Program-made: the position numbers and the translations under genes
Shown here: in pieces, positions 55,690 through 64,000 of the stretch
How the letters are laid out: every line of letters begins with the position of its first letter
Numbering within the stretch: the first letter of the stretch is position 1
Notes under the pieces: generated by a model
Seen by the model: only the letters and a program-made list of their open reading frames with translations
Database searches by the model: none
Told to the model about the DNA's origin: nothing
Assembly: GCA_947480335.1 (NCBI GenBank)
Contig: CANKCB010000002.1
Location: forward strand, 94,976 to 158,975
Length of the DNA: 64,000 nt
DNA from: Gammaproteobacteria bacterium
GTDB taxonomy: Bacteria > Pseudomonadota > Gammaproteobacteria > Eutrophobiales > Eutrophobiaceae
Direction of reading: 5' to 3'

Positions 55690-55717
55690 TTAGCAATTAT
55701 TCTTAAGTTATTGCTAA
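55690..55717. promoter_or_regulatory. 28-bp inverted repeat upstream of korAB
   Basis: TTAGCAAT and ATTGCTAA are perfect 8-bp arms around a 12-bp centre, overlapping a possible -10 (TAAAAT, 55715). The position suits an operator for an unknown regulator. Confidence 0.45.
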
Positions 55718-55759
55718 AATCCCGTCCTATGTAACATTGCATATAAACGGGGCAAGCAA

Positions 55760-57676
55760 ATGCCAAACACGACAGGCTCGGGGGCCAAATCGACTGATAC
55801 TGCTGCGGTGACTCAGGGTAAAGGTTTTATCGAAATTGAGAATGTCATCATTCGCTTTGCGGGTGACTCCGGAGATGGTATCCAGGTGACCGGTGCCATG
55901 TTCAGTGATAACTCGGCGATGATCGGCCACGACATCAGTACCTTGCCGGATTTTCCCGCAGAAATTCGCGCCCCGGCCGGAACGCTGGCCGGTGTCAGCT
56001 CTTTCCAGCTTAATTTCTCCTCGTTTGATATCCACTCTCCAGGCGATCAACCCGATGTACTGGTTGCTATGAACCCGGCCGCGCTTAAGGTACACCTGAA
56101 AGAATTAAAACCCGGTGGCACGCTGATCCTGAATCATGATTCGTTCGACAAGGCGGATCTGAAAAAGGCAGGCTATGTGAATGACCCGCGTGAGGACGGC
56201 TCGCTGTCCGGCTATTCAGTTTTTGACCTGCCGATTACCTCGGTGTGTGTGGCCGCTGTCGAGCCGATAGGCCTGCCCAAGCGTCAGGCGGAGTTGACCA
56301 AGAACATGTTTACGTTGGGTCTGGTCTGCTGGATGTATGACAGGCCATTGGATCTGGTTAACCGTCGTATTGAAAAGATTTTCACCGGCAAGAAAGCGTT
56401 GCTGGCAGATGCAAACAAGATTGCGCTGCAAGCCGGATACAATTTTGCCGACACGCTGGAAGTATTTACTGCACGTTATAGTGTTAATAAGATTAAGTTG
56501 CCGCCGGGTGAGTACCGCCGTATTACCGGTAATGAAGCCACCGCGCTGGGTTTTCTGGTAGCCGCTGAACTGAGTGGCAGACCATTACTGTATGCCTCAT
56601 ATCCGATCACACCGGCCAGCGATATCCTGCATGAATTATCCAAATTGAGACATTTTGGTATCAAGACCGCACAGGCTGAAGATGAAATTTCGGCGATCGG
56701 TATGGCTATTGGTGCGGCGTATGGTGGTTGTCTTGGTTTAACCGGTACTAGTGGTCCGGGTGTGGCCTTGAAAGCGGAAGCGGTCGGCCTTGCAGTGATG
56801 GCAGAGCTTCCGGTCGTTATCATTGATGTGCAACGTGGTGGACCTTCCACCGGTTTGCCCACCAAGACGGAACAGGCCGACTTACTGCAAGTGATTTATG
56901 GTCGTAACGGTGAATGTCCGGTGATTGTGGTTGCGCCCGCGACACCGGGAGAATGTTTTGATATGGCGATTGAAGCATTTCGTCTCGCAATCAAATACAT
57001 GACACCCGTGTTTTATCTGTCGGATGGTTATCTTGCCAACGGTTCTGAACCATGGCTTATTCCGGATCTGGACAAGATCCCGCGCTTTGATGTGACCTTC
57101 CCGAATGGCGATAATGGTTTTATACCACCTTACTCTCGTGATGAACAAACCAATGCTCGGCCCTGGATTATTCCTGGCACTGCCGGACTCGAACACCAGA
57201 TTGGTGGCTTGGAGAAGGAAAACATCAGTGGCAAGATCAGTTACGATGCCCAAAACCATGATTTGATGACACGCTTGCGTGTGAACAAGGTGGCTGGTGC
57301 TGTCAAATCGATTCCGGACCTGCAAGTGCACGGCGAAGAAAAAGGCGATTTGTTAGTACTGGGCTGGGGTGGCACCTACGGTTCGATACGTCATGCAGTG
57401 GAAAATGCTACCGAGAAAGGTTACTCGGTTTCCTGTGCGCAGCTACGCTACCTGAACCCGTTGCCAGCGAATACCGAAAAAGTATTGAGAAGTTTCAAGC
57501 AGGTGCTGGTACCAGAATTAAATCTGGGACAGTTAAGCATGATCCTGCGAGCAAAATTCCTGATCGATATCAAGGGTCTGAACAAGGTCGAGGGTCAGCC
57601 ATTCAAGACCAGTGAAATTGAAAGCAGGATTTATCAGTTGCTGGACCAGCCACAGTCGCGCGTTGCGGGTGTGTAA
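55760..57676 (+). CDS. korA: 2-oxoacid:ferredoxin oxidoreductase, alpha (gamma-alpha fusion)
   Basis: A 638-aa subunit of a ferredoxin-dependent 2-oxoacid oxidoreductase, probably acting on 2-oxoglutarate (KorA). It combines an N-terminal gamma domain (about 28-210: RFAGDSGDGIQVTG, DFPAEIRAPAGT) with the alpha domain (from about 245: YASYPITPAS, QAEDEISAIGMAIGA, GTSGPG, QRGGPSTGLPTKTEQADL). With KorB it forms the two-subunit enzyme known from aerobic bacteria. It provides reduced ferredoxin and acyl-CoA, or acts in the reverse direction in CO2 fixation. The overlapping inverted repeat upstream suggests regulated expression. Confidence 0.92.
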   Translation: MPNTTGSGAKSTDTAAVTQGKGFIEIENVIIRFAGDSGDGIQVTGAMFSDNSAMIGHDISTLPDFPAEIRAPAGTLAGVSSFQLNFSSFDIHSPGDQPDVLVAMNPAALKVHLKELKPGGTLILNHDSFDKADLKKAGYVNDPREDGSLSGYSVFDLPITSVCVAAVEPIGLPKRQAELTKNMFTLGLVCWMYDRPLDLVNRRIEKIFTGKKALLADANKIALQAGYNFADTLEVFTARYSVNKIKLPPGEYRRITGNEATALGFLVAAELSGRPLLYASYPITPASDILHELSKLRHFGIKTAQAEDEISAIGMAIGAAYGGCLGLTGTSGPGVALKAEAVGLAVMAELPVVIIDVQRGGPSTGLPTKTEQADLLQVIYGRNGECPVIVVAPATPGECFDMAIEAFRLAIKYMTPVFYLSDGYLANGSEPWLIPDLDKIPRFDVTFPNGDNGFIPPYSRDEQTNARPWIIPGTAGLEHQIGGLEKENISGKISYDAQNHDLMTRLRVNKVAGAVKSIPDLQVHGEEKGDLLVLGWGGTYGSIRHAVENATEKGYSVSCAQLRYLNPLPANTEKVLRSFKQVLVPELNLGQLSMILRAKFLIDIKGLNKVEGQPFKTSEIESRIYQLLDQPQSRVAGV

Positions 57677-57707
57677 TTAATCAGAAGGACGAGCCGGAGA
57701 AAAACCA

Positions 57708-58739
57708 ATGAGCGCAGTCGCAGAATATACCCGAAAAGATTTTAGCTCGGATCAGGAAGTCCGCTGGTGTCCCGGATGCGGTGATTATTCCATTCTCGCC
57801 CAGGTACAGCGTGTTATGCCGGAAATCTGCGCTGACATGAACCTGAAGAAGGAAAATATTGTTTTTGTGTCCGGTATTGGTTGTTCCAGCCGATTCCCTT
57901 ACTACATGAATAACTACGGGTTTCACACCATACATGGACGTGCCCCGACGATTGCCACAGGTCTGAAGGTGACCCGCCCTGAATTACAGGTATGGGTAAT
58001 CACCGGAGACGGCGATGGACTTAGTATTGGCGGTAATCATCTGATTCACTGCCTGCGTCGCAATATTGATGTGAAGATTTTGTTGTTTAATAACCGCATC
58101 TATGGTTTGACCAAGGGCCAGTATTCGCCGACTTCAGAGTTTGGCAAGAAAACCAAATCGAGTCCGCTGGGTACGGTTGAACGGCCAATGAACCCGATTT
58201 CAGTTGCGATTGCTTCCGAAGCTACCTTTATTGCCCGTGCGATTGCCACCGAAGGTGCTCAGATGCGCGATGTATTAATGCGCGCGGCACGTCACAAGGG
58301 TACCGCGTTCATTGAAGTATTCCAGAACTGTAATGTGTTTAATGATGGCGCGTTTGATTCATTCGCCGATAAAAAGAACCAGCTCGAATTCACCGTCTCT
58401 CTGCAACATGGCAAGCCCGTCATCTTTGGCAAGGACGGACAGAAGGCGATTGCGATACGCTCAGGTCATGGCAGCATCGAACCTCAGGTAGTCAATGTGG
58501 CCGATGTGGATCCATCCGAAATACTGATACACGATGAAGCCTCGCCGAATCCGGCTTTGCCTTATCTGCTGGCGCAACTGGAAACTCCGGAATTCCCTGT
58601 GCCACTCGGTGTGTTCCGCGCAATCAGTCGTCCGGTCTATGGCGATATGCTGGATGAACAGGTTAAATCAGCACAACAAAATCAGGGCAAAGGCGATCTG
58701 AAGAAACATCTGCGGGCAGGGGAGACGTGGAAAGTATAA
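57708..58739 (+). CDS. korB: 2-oxoacid:ferredoxin oxidoreductase, beta
   Basis: Thiamine-diphosphate subunit of the KorAB enzyme, 343 aa. CPGCGDYS (C21, C24) at the start, the GIGCSS motif, and the ThDP/Mg2+ motif GDGDGLSIGGNH followed by NNRIYGLTKGQ are all present. It lacks the 8Fe ferredoxin-like delta domain, as is typical of this two-subunit type. It lies 31 bp after korA. No adjacent ferredoxin gene was seen in the window. Confidence 0.94.
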   Translation: MSAVAEYTRKDFSSDQEVRWCPGCGDYSILAQVQRVMPEICADMNLKKENIVFVSGIGCSSRFPYYMNNYGFHTIHGRAPTIATGLKVTRPELQVWVITGDGDGLSIGGNHLIHCLRRNIDVKILLFNNRIYGLTKGQYSPTSEFGKKTKSSPLGTVERPMNPISVAIASEATFIARAIATEGAQMRDVLMRAARHKGTAFIEVFQNCNVFNDGAFDSFADKKNQLEFTVSLQHGKPVIFGKDGQKAIAIRSGHGSIEPQVVNVADVDPSEILIHDEASPNPALPYLLAQLETPEFPVPLGVFRAISRPVYGDMLDEQVKSAQQNQGKGDLKKHLRAGETWKV

Positions 58740-58859
58740 TCATTCGTTGCTAATCACTATCTTATTGGTTAGTAAAAGGGTTCTAGCTGTCACAGCCAGA
58801 TTTGGTCGTTCGTAGTAAAATTTCCTGAATTATTTCCAATGTTGGATTAACAACTGTTT

Positions 58860-59555
58860 ATGTCTCCAGTCCTGATTTTTCGACACATCGCCCATGAAGG
58901 CCCCGGTTATCTGGGCGATTTTCTGCAACACAGAAAAATTCCGTACCGGATGATTTGTGTTGATCAGGGTGAAGCGATACCGGACTCGGTAGATCAGGCC
59001 AGCGCACTCGTATTTATGGGTGGGCCGATGAGCGTGAATGATCCCTTACCCTGGATTGCACAGGAGTTGCATCTGATCCAGCAAGCGATCTCTAATTACA
59101 TGCCAGTGCTGGGTCATTGTCTGGGTGGCCAGTTGATGGCGAAGGCTCTGGGCGCCAGAGTGTATGCAAACCCGGTGTCCGAGATCGGGTGGCATATCAC
59201 CGAAAAATTACCCAACGCCGAATCGCGTGATTGGCTTGCCCTGATTCCCGGGCAGTCAGAAATTTTCCACTGGCACGGCGAAACGTTCGATATACCTGTC
59301 GGCGCAAAGCCGTTACTGCAAAGCCGGTTTTGTCAGAATCAGGCGTTTGTTTATCGCAACTGTCTAGGGTTCCAGTGTCATATTGAGATGACCGCTCCAC
59401 TGGTGCAAAAGTGGGTGGAAGAAAGCAAGGGTGAATTGCTGGTGTCAGAGAGCGTACAGTCCGGCGAGGAGATGCTACGAAATCTTGATGCGCGAATTGA
59501 AAAGCTAAACAGGATTGCGGACAGTATCTATAGCCGCTGGCTGGCATCCTGGTAA
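58860..59555 (+). CDS. Class I glutamine amidotransferase-like protein
   Basis: A 231-aa GATase1 domain protein related to GuaA's glutaminase half. The nucleophile elbow is GHCLGGQLMAKALGA, FMGGPMSVND is the oxyanion-side motif, and the catalytic-histidine region is FQCHIEM with a downstream glutamate. It lacks a synthetase domain; members of this stand-alone family may be gamma-glutamyl hydrolases or amidotransferases for an unknown partner. It stands 120 bp after korB and ends at a palindromic repeat. Confidence 0.85.
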   Translation: MSPVLIFRHIAHEGPGYLGDFLQHRKIPYRMICVDQGEAIPDSVDQASALVFMGGPMSVNDPLPWIAQELHLIQQAISNYMPVLGHCLGGQLMAKALGARVYANPVSEIGWHITEKLPNAESRDWLALIPGQSEIFHWHGETFDIPVGAKPLLQSRFCQNQAFVYRNCLGFQCHIEMTAPLVQKWVEESKGELLVSESVQSGEEMLRNLDARIEKLNRIADSIYSRWLASW

Positions 59556-59593
59556 CTGTTCAGGCAGCGGGTATTATAATGATAATGGACTGG

Positions 59594-59613
59594 ATGCTCG
59601 CATCTGCCAGCAT
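59594..59613. repeat. ATGCTGGC palindromic repeat, copy C
   Basis: ATGCTCGC-ATCT-GCCAGCAT, with one mismatch in the stem, followed by GACG as in copy A. It lies between convergent genes, 87 bp from the GCACAGC palindrome. Confidence 0.6.
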
Positions 59614-59699
59614 GACGTGGCGAGTTGAGATGTTGGTTGCTAGTTATTGTTACCCAGATTTGATCTATAGCCGTTATCCAGCTTCTCAACTTGGGTGCC

Positions 59700-59728
59700 G
59701 TAGGGGGCACAGCATGCTGTGCCCCTAC
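59700..59728. repeat. GCACAGC palindromic repeat, copy 3
   Basis: GTAGGGGGCACAGC and GCTGTGCCCCTAC, a palindrome with one extra G in the left arm, between the convergent amidotransferase and gluQ genes. Related to the copies at 18613 and 22008. Confidence 0.85.
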
Positions 59729-59731
59729 AAA

Positions 59732-60643
59732 CTATACTGTTGTCATTTTCGGAATAGTCGGTACCTTCGGTACGCGTGACAAATCCCAGTTTTTAATGGC
59801 CTGTTGAATGACAGTGGCCGTGTCAGCGCCCGCCAGGCCAGGGTCAGTTGATTGCCCCAGAAATTGCAGAGCCTGTATCAGCAGTTCTGCCGGATCGGCC
59901 AGCAGTAGGGCATTCAACGCCGCATCATGTTTGCTGAGCTTCTTGCCATGCGCATCAGTCGCAACTGGCACATGACCATAAACCGGTGCAGTCAATCCAA
60001 GATGTTGGTGTACCCAGAGTTGTTCCGGTGTGGAAGCGAGTAAATCGGCCCCCCGAATGATTTCCGTTACACCCTGAAAATCATCATCAATCACGACAGT
60101 TAAGGCATAGCCATAAATATCATCGGCGCGTTGAACTATAAAGTCGCCGATGTCCTGTTCAAGATTACGAACATACTCACCCTGAATGTGATCAGTAAAT
60201 CCAATGCGTGTATTACCGGTACGCATACGCAGTGACGCCTGATGACAAAGTGGTACATTTCGATTGCGGCAGGTGCCGGGATAGGTTTGTCCGCGGGTTT
60301 CCTTGCGTGGGCAATCACAACGGTAGAGCAGATCCTGATTGAAAAGACTTTCCAGTGCATCCTGGTAGGCCGCATGGCGATTGCTTTGATAGAGTACCGA
60401 ACCGTCCCATTCCAGTGACAAAAGTTGCAGGGTACGAAGGATGTTATCACTGGCACCGTGTTTCACACGGAGCGTGTCCAGATCATCAAGACGAACCAGC
60501 CAGAGTCCTTGTTGACTGCGTGCCTGCAAAAAACTGGCCAGCGCCGTCACAATAGAGCCAAAATGCAAAGGGCCGCTTGGCGTAGGTGCAAAGCGGCCCG
60601 TGTAGGGAGAGAACTGCTGATTGTTTACTGCTGCCCTGGTCAA
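59732..60643 (-). CDS. gluQ: Glutamyl-Q tRNA(Asp) synthetase
   Basis: Attaches glutamate to queuosine in tRNA-Asp, 303 aa. It resembles the catalytic half of glutamyl-tRNA synthetase with an HIGH-like PSGPLHFGS, a zinc site (CDCPRKE followed by C in YPGTC), and KLSKHD as the KMSKS-like loop. It lacks the anticodon-binding domain. The start is a TTG at 60643: no ATG is available in the N-terminal region, and an in-frame stop lies five codons further upstream. It follows dksA by 31 bp, the well-known dksA-gluQ pairing. queF, also in queuosine synthesis, is 2 kb away. Confidence 0.92.
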   Translation of the reverse strand: MTRAAVNNQQFSPYTGRFAPTPSGPLHFGSIVTALASFLQARSQQGLWLVRLDDLDTLRVKHGASDNILRTLQLLSLEWDGSVLYQSNRHAAYQDALESLFNQDLLYRCDCPRKETRGQTYPGTCRNRNVPLCHQASLRMRTGNTRIGFTDHIQGEYVRNLEQDIGDFIVQRADDIYGYALTVVIDDDFQGVTEIIRGADLLASTPEQLWVHQHLGLTAPVYGHVPVATDAHGKKLSKHDAALNALLLADPAELLIQALQFLGQSTDPGLAGADTATVIQQAIKNWDLSRVPKVPTIPKMTTV

Positions 60644-60674
60644 ATCGGTAATGACTTATCAGGACAGATTCAGA

Positions 60675-61499
60675 TTATCCCAGTTGTTTTTCCTTGATTT
60701 CGTCGAGCGTCTTGCAGTCGATACAAAGTGTAGCTGTCGGTCTGGCTTCGAGACGTTTAACACCGATTTCCACACCGCAGACTTCGCAATAACCGTATTC
60801 GTTAATTTCCAGACTTATCACGGCTTCATCAATTTTACGAATCAACTTACGCTCACGATCACGGGTACGCAGTTCGAGGGCAAACTCTTCTTCCTGGGTA
60901 GCGCGGTCATTCGGGTCAGGGAAATTGGCTGCATCATCCTGCATATGATGGACTGTGCGCTCCACTTCTTCCATCAACACCTTTTTCCAGTCCATCAGGA
61001 TGGTACGGAAATGTTCCTTCTGGGCAGTGTTCATGTATTCTTCGCCGTGTTCAATATGGTATGGCTTGAACGGTTGTACATCGGTTGCTGAGCGGCGGAA
61101 TACCTTGTTTTTCATTGCGAGAATCTGGGCTTTGCCGGATTTTTCCGGTGGGAGCGCCTTTTTAGCAGGTTTTTTCGGTGCAATGACTGGTTTGACAGGC
61201 GCCGACTTCTTGACCACTACCGGTTTCTTCAGGGCGACTGCCTTGACCGGAGCTTTCTTTTTGACAACGGCGATTTTTTTGGCCGGCTTCTTAAGAGCGA
61301 CCGCTTTTTTGGCCGGTTTTGCCTTTTTCGCCGACGGTTTAACCACTACTGCTTTTTTGGTCGGCTTTTTCTTGCCTGCTTTTTTGACTGGTTTGGCCGG
61401 CGCTTTCTTCTTAACCGGAGCAGATTTTTTTGCCGCCTTTTTTACGGGAGCTTTCTTTTTAGACACCGACTTGTTACCACCTTTCTTTTTAGCCGCCAT
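60675..61499 (-). CDS. dksA: DksA with histone-H1-like N-terminal tail
   Basis: RNA-polymerase-binding regulator that, with ppGpp, resets transcription during starvation. Residues from about 150 match DksA: EEYMNTAQKEHFRTIL, HMQDDAANFPDPNDRATQEEEF, ELRTRDRERKL (coiled coil and tip) and a four-cysteine zinc finger (CEVCG...CIDCK). The N-terminal 125 or so residues are a Lys/Ala/Pro-rich repeat (KKAPVKKAAKK-like units), so the protein is 274 aa against about 150 in E. coli. GGAG precedes the ATG, and a consensus-like promoter lies upstream. Confidence 0.93.
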   Translation of the reverse strand: MAAKKKGGNKSVSKKKAPVKKAAKKSAPVKKKAPAKPVKKAGKKKPTKKAVVVKPSAKKAKPAKKAVALKKPAKKIAVVKKKAPVKAVALKKPVVVKKSAPVKPVIAPKKPAKKALPPEKSGKAQILAMKNKVFRRSATDVQPFKPYHIEHGEEYMNTAQKEHFRTILMDWKKVLMEEVERTVHHMQDDAANFPDPNDRATQEEEFALELRTRDRERKLIRKIDEAVISLEINEYGYCEVCGVEIGVKRLEARPTATLCIDCKTLDEIKEKQLG

Positions 61500-61530
61500 T
61501 AAATTTACTCCGATCTACGATAAACGATCA

Positions 61531-61559
61531 TATATACCAAGAATGCCAGTCTTAGGCAA
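61531..61559 (-). promoter_or_regulatory. dksA promoter
   Basis: TTGCCT (61559-61554) and TATATA (61536-61531) with a 17-bp spacer on the minus strand, 32 bp before the dksA start. The promoter lies between the cysZ stop and dksA. Confidence 0.65.
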
Positions 61560-61567
61560 ATTGGATT

Positions 61568-62305
61568 TTAATTTTTAGCTGATGCCGTCAGTTCGACTAC
61601 GGCCATTTTGGTTGCAGCGGATACGGCAACCGGCATTACCAGCATATTGACTCCGGGAATCAGCGTCAACACTAATATACCTGTGCCCAGTCCAAGTACC
61701 TTCATCCGATTTGCTCCAGCAAGGCTGCAAACCTGTGGGAACAATAAGCCCTGGTTGGATAGCGGTATTTCCAGATATTCAAGTGCAATCATCCAGACCG
61801 CATAGATAAACCACAGTAAGGGCGCAATCAGTTGAATAACGGGCACAACAAACAGGATGGAAAGTGGCAGCCCGCGAAGCAGGAAATAACGCATTTTTAT
61901 CGCTTCCGAGCGCAAGCCCTTCAGAAATTCGGCGAATATGCCAGTTGCAGGAGACGATGTGGCGGGTTTGACTCCCGTCAAACTTTCCTCCACCGATGCG
62001 GCCAGACGCCCGTTAAAAGGTGACGCAAACAGATTGGCAAACAGGGTAAAGCAGAAAAAAATGAACCCAAGCATTAATACTAGAAATATTGGCCAGAGTA
62101 ACCAGGTCAGCCATTCCAGCCAGGCCCACTGGTGGGTCAGTTGTTGCAGGGTCTGATTGAACAAGGTGGTGCCATAATATATCGCCAGGGCAAACAGGAT
62201 TGTATTGATAAGCAGGGGAATCAGGACAAAAACCCGAATACCCGGTCGACCAATCAAGCTGAAACCGGAAAGCGCGTAGCGGAGTCCTGTAATAAAATCC
62301 GCCAT
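61568..62305 (-). CDS. cysZ: CysZ-type (EI24) membrane protein
   Basis: A 245-aa inner-membrane protein of the CysZ/EI24 family, linked to sulfate uptake. Several hydrophobic helices (about 20-45, 65-90, 145-175, 205-235) and NLFASPFNGRLAASVEE, which is close to the family's conserved central motif, are visible. No other sulfate-assimilation genes are nearby. It lies 8 bp after queF on the same strand, so they are probably cotranscribed. Confidence 0.85.
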   Translation of the reverse strand: MADFITGLRYALSGFSLIGRPGIRVFVLIPLLINTILFALAIYYGTTLFNQTLQQLTHQWAWLEWLTWLLWPIFLVLMLGFIFFCFTLFANLFASPFNGRLAASVEESLTGVKPATSSPATGIFAEFLKGLRSEAIKMRYFLLRGLPLSILFVVPVIQLIAPLLWFIYAVWMIALEYLEIPLSNQGLLFPQVCSLAGANRMKVLGLGTGILVLTLIPGVNMLVMPVAVSAATKMAVVELTASAKN

Positions 62306-62313
62306 GCGGAAGG

Positions 62314-62703
62314 TCAGGGCAGGATGACCGGTGATGGCGCTGTCCAGTTCTTGCGGGTGTGCTCAACGACCACATTGGTGTAGATTCCGCCACGGACATT
62401 GAATCTCGCAGTAATACGCATGAACCGTGGCCGGGCCACCTTGACCAGATCATCCAATATCCGGTTTGTTACCGCTTCGTGGAATGCACCTTGATCACGG
62501 TAGGACCAGACATACAGTTTCAGTGATTTCAGTTCGACACAGAGCTTGTCCGGCACATAATCAATTAACAAGGTGGCAAAGTCTGGTTGCCCGGTTTTTG
62601 GACACAGACAAGTGAATTCCGGTATTTCCATATGAATGGTGTAATCACGTCCCGGTGCGGGGTTGGTAAACGTTTCGAGTCGGGTTGAAGGTTTAGTCGC
62701 CAT
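62314..62703 (-). CDS. queF: NADPH-dependent preQ0 reductase
   Basis: Reduces 7-cyano-7-deazaguanine to 7-aminomethyl-7-deazaguanine in queuosine synthesis, 129 aa. The single-domain (type I) form has catalytic C34 in [13 protein letters not shown], the FHE motif in QGAFHEAV, and a C-terminal [11 protein letters not shown] stretch. Queuosine is later the substrate of GluQ, encoded 2 kb away on the same strand. Confidence 0.95.
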   Translation of the reverse strand: MATKPSTRLETFTNPAPGRDYTIHMEIPEFTCLCPKTGQPDFATLLIDYVPDKLCVELKSLKLYVWSYRDQGAFHEAVTNRILDDLVKVARPRFMRITARFNVRGGIYTNVVVEHTRKNWTAPSPVILP

Positions 62704-62905
62704 GCCGGGTTCCTGTCTGCTGGTTGATTCCGGCGCTGTGTTGAACCGGAGCGGTAAAAATCTGTGTGTGAAATATTGCGGAATTACACGACGCTAAAAT
62801 ACCATATTTGGCAATACAAAAACATGAGAAAAAATTATTTAAATCACGCGCTGACCTGAATTTCCTTCTTGTGCCAATCGTGGCTAACCGGTATCGTTAC
62901 GCCCC

Positions 62906-64000
62906 ATGCGATTACGCAAAATCAAGCTCTCAGGATTTAAATCTTTTGTAGATCCAACCACCCTGATCGTCCCCGGTAACCTTGTCGGTATCGTGGGTCC
63001 GAACGGCTGTGGTAAATCCAATATTATCGATGCTGTCACCTGGGTAATGGGTGAAAGTTCGGCCAAACATCTGCGTGGAGAATCACTGACAGACGTTATA
63101 TTCAACGGTTCTTCCGCACGTCAGCCTGTCAGTCAGGCCATGGTTGAGCTGGTATTTGATAACACGGAAGGCCGGGTCGGTGGTCAGTATGCGTCCTACA
63201 GTGAACTGGCGATCAAGCGCCAGATTAACCGTGAGGGTATTTCTGCCTATTATCTGAATGGAACCCGTTGCCGTCGCAAGGATATCCATGGTCTGTTCCT
63301 CGGTACTGGCTTGGGACCACGCGGTTATTCCATTATTGAACAGGGCATGATTTCAAAACTGATTGAAGCCAAGCCGGATGAATTGCGAGTCTTTATAGAA
63401 GAAGCGGCTGGTATTTCCAAATACCGCGAGAAGCGCCGCGAAACTGAAAACCGGATGCGTCATACCAAGGAAAATCTGGATCGACTGCATGATATTCGTG
63501 AAGAGCTGGGCAAACAGCTGAATCATTTACAGCGTCAGGCCAAGGCGGCAGAACGTTATCAGGTACTCAAGCAGGAAGAGCGCCAGTTAAAGGCAGAATT
63601 ACTGGCATTGAATTACCGTGATTTGAAACATGAAGTCGGACAACGAGACGACAAGGTACGGGAACAGGAGAACAGGGTTGAAGAGTGTATTTCAATTCTG
63701 CGCAAGATCGAATCCGAAATTGAAAAGAAACGCGACGAGCTGGTTGCAGCCAACGAAGCCTTTAATGTGGTGCAGTCGGGCTACTATCAGGTGGGTGCAG
63801 ATATCTCCCAGCTGGAACAGAAAATCGAATATTCGAAAGAACGCATTAATGCGCTGGAAGCCGATATGGTCAAGGTGCAGGGTCTTATCAAGTCGACCGA
63901 GGAACAGCACAAACATGATCAGCAAAAACTGATCGAACTGTCGGAGAAGGTCAAGTCTCTCGAACCCAAGCTGAATGACTACCGCAGCGATAGCAATAAG
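62906..64000 (+). CDS. smc: Chromosome segregation protein SMC (partial)
   Basis: N-terminal 365 codons of the SMC ATPase, which continues past the window end. The Walker A motif GPNGCGKSN (31-39) is followed by VTWVMGESSAKHLRGE and the R-loop/Q-loop region GLGPRGYSIIEQGMISKLI. The rest is a heptad-rich coiled coil rising to the hinge. SMC organises and segregates the chromosome with ScpAB. It lies on the opposite strand from queF with a 202-bp divergent gap. Confidence 0.96.
   Translation, partial: MRLRKIKLSGFKSFVDPTTLIVPGNLVGIVGPNGCGKSNIIDAVTWVMGESSAKHLRGESLTDVIFNGSSARQPVSQAMVELVFDNTEGRVGGQYASYSELAIKRQINREGISAYYLNGTRCRRKDIHGLFLGTGLGPRGYSIIEQGMISKLIEAKPDELRVFIEEAAGISKYREKRRETENRMRHTKENLDRLHDIREELGKQLNHLQRQAKAAERYQVLKQEERQLKAELLALNYRDLKHEVGQRDDKVREQENRVEECISILRKIESEIEKKRDELVAANEAFNVVQSGYYQVGADISQLEQKIEYSKERINALEADMVKVQGLIKSTEEQHKHDQQKLIELSEKVKSLEPKLNDYRSDSNK

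Overview
The window looks like a chromosomal segment of a free-living gammaproteobacterium with roughly even GC (judged by eye). Supporting this are class Ia ribonucleotide reductase under paired NrdR boxes, the dksA-gluQ pair, CysZ and SMC side by side, a YajG lipoprotein, BtuB, and an SAH riboswitch on metH, a class known mainly from proteobacteria. The species cannot be named from the sequence. I see no rRNA, tRNA, transposase, integrase, phage gene or CRISPR array.

Layout. 1-3.6 kb: nrdAB (minus strand), with a sigma70 promoter carrying an NrdR box in its spacer. 3.9-10 kb: a lipoyl-fused dihydrolipoamide dehydrogenase and several small or membrane proteins (DUF4177, TM2, a glycine-zipper lipoprotein, a short DUF2207-type protein, a DUF1631-type protein). 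10.1-13.1 kb: a coupled three-gene unit of MscS-like protein, soluble MgtE-N/CBS protein and full MgtE. 13-19.5 kb: EamA exporter, pqiA remnant, trhO, GST, a CPXCG protein, two exported methyltransferase-fold proteins, a YajG lipoprotein and a 1-Cys peroxiredoxin. 20-26.7 kb: leucine pathway, with leuB alone on plus, leuC-leuD-leuA2 on minus, and a divergent LysR gene. 27-37.8 kb: mostly exported or membrane proteins (TonB receptor, pilin-like protein, NHL protein, SPFH protein, DUF1028 hydrolase, AbgT transporter, OsmC, double rhodanese, amidohydrolase). 37.9-45.7 kb: a two-component system beside a probable surface-phosphopolymer locus (GT4, nucleotidyltransferase-HAD fusion, CDP-glycerol-type transferase, flippase). 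45.8-48.2 kb: SRPBCC/ArsR pair and a third exported methyltransferase. 48.5-55.6 kb: a cobalamin module, with metH behind an SAH riboswitch, divergent btuB behind a B12 riboswitch, and a cobalamin adenosyltransferase. 55.7-59.6 kb: korAB and a class I glutamine amidotransferase. 59.7-64 kb: gluQ, dksA (with a long histone-H1-like tail), cysZ, queF, and the start of smc.

The most unusual features are: (i) the surface-polymer locus, whose key gene has three TTAA(C/T)G half-sites at exact 11-bp spacing upstream, next to an OmpR-type regulator; (ii) an SPFH gene with foreign codon usage lying between an NHL gene and a 54-nt duplicate of that gene's 3' end; (iii) three paralogous methyltransferase-fold proteins with signal peptides; (iv) two different riboswitches back to back; (v) a DksA with a Lys/Ala/Pro-rich tail of about 125 residues; (vi) two small palindromic repeat families and a GTGAGGR heptamer array, one copy of which forms the C-terminus of the LysR protein.
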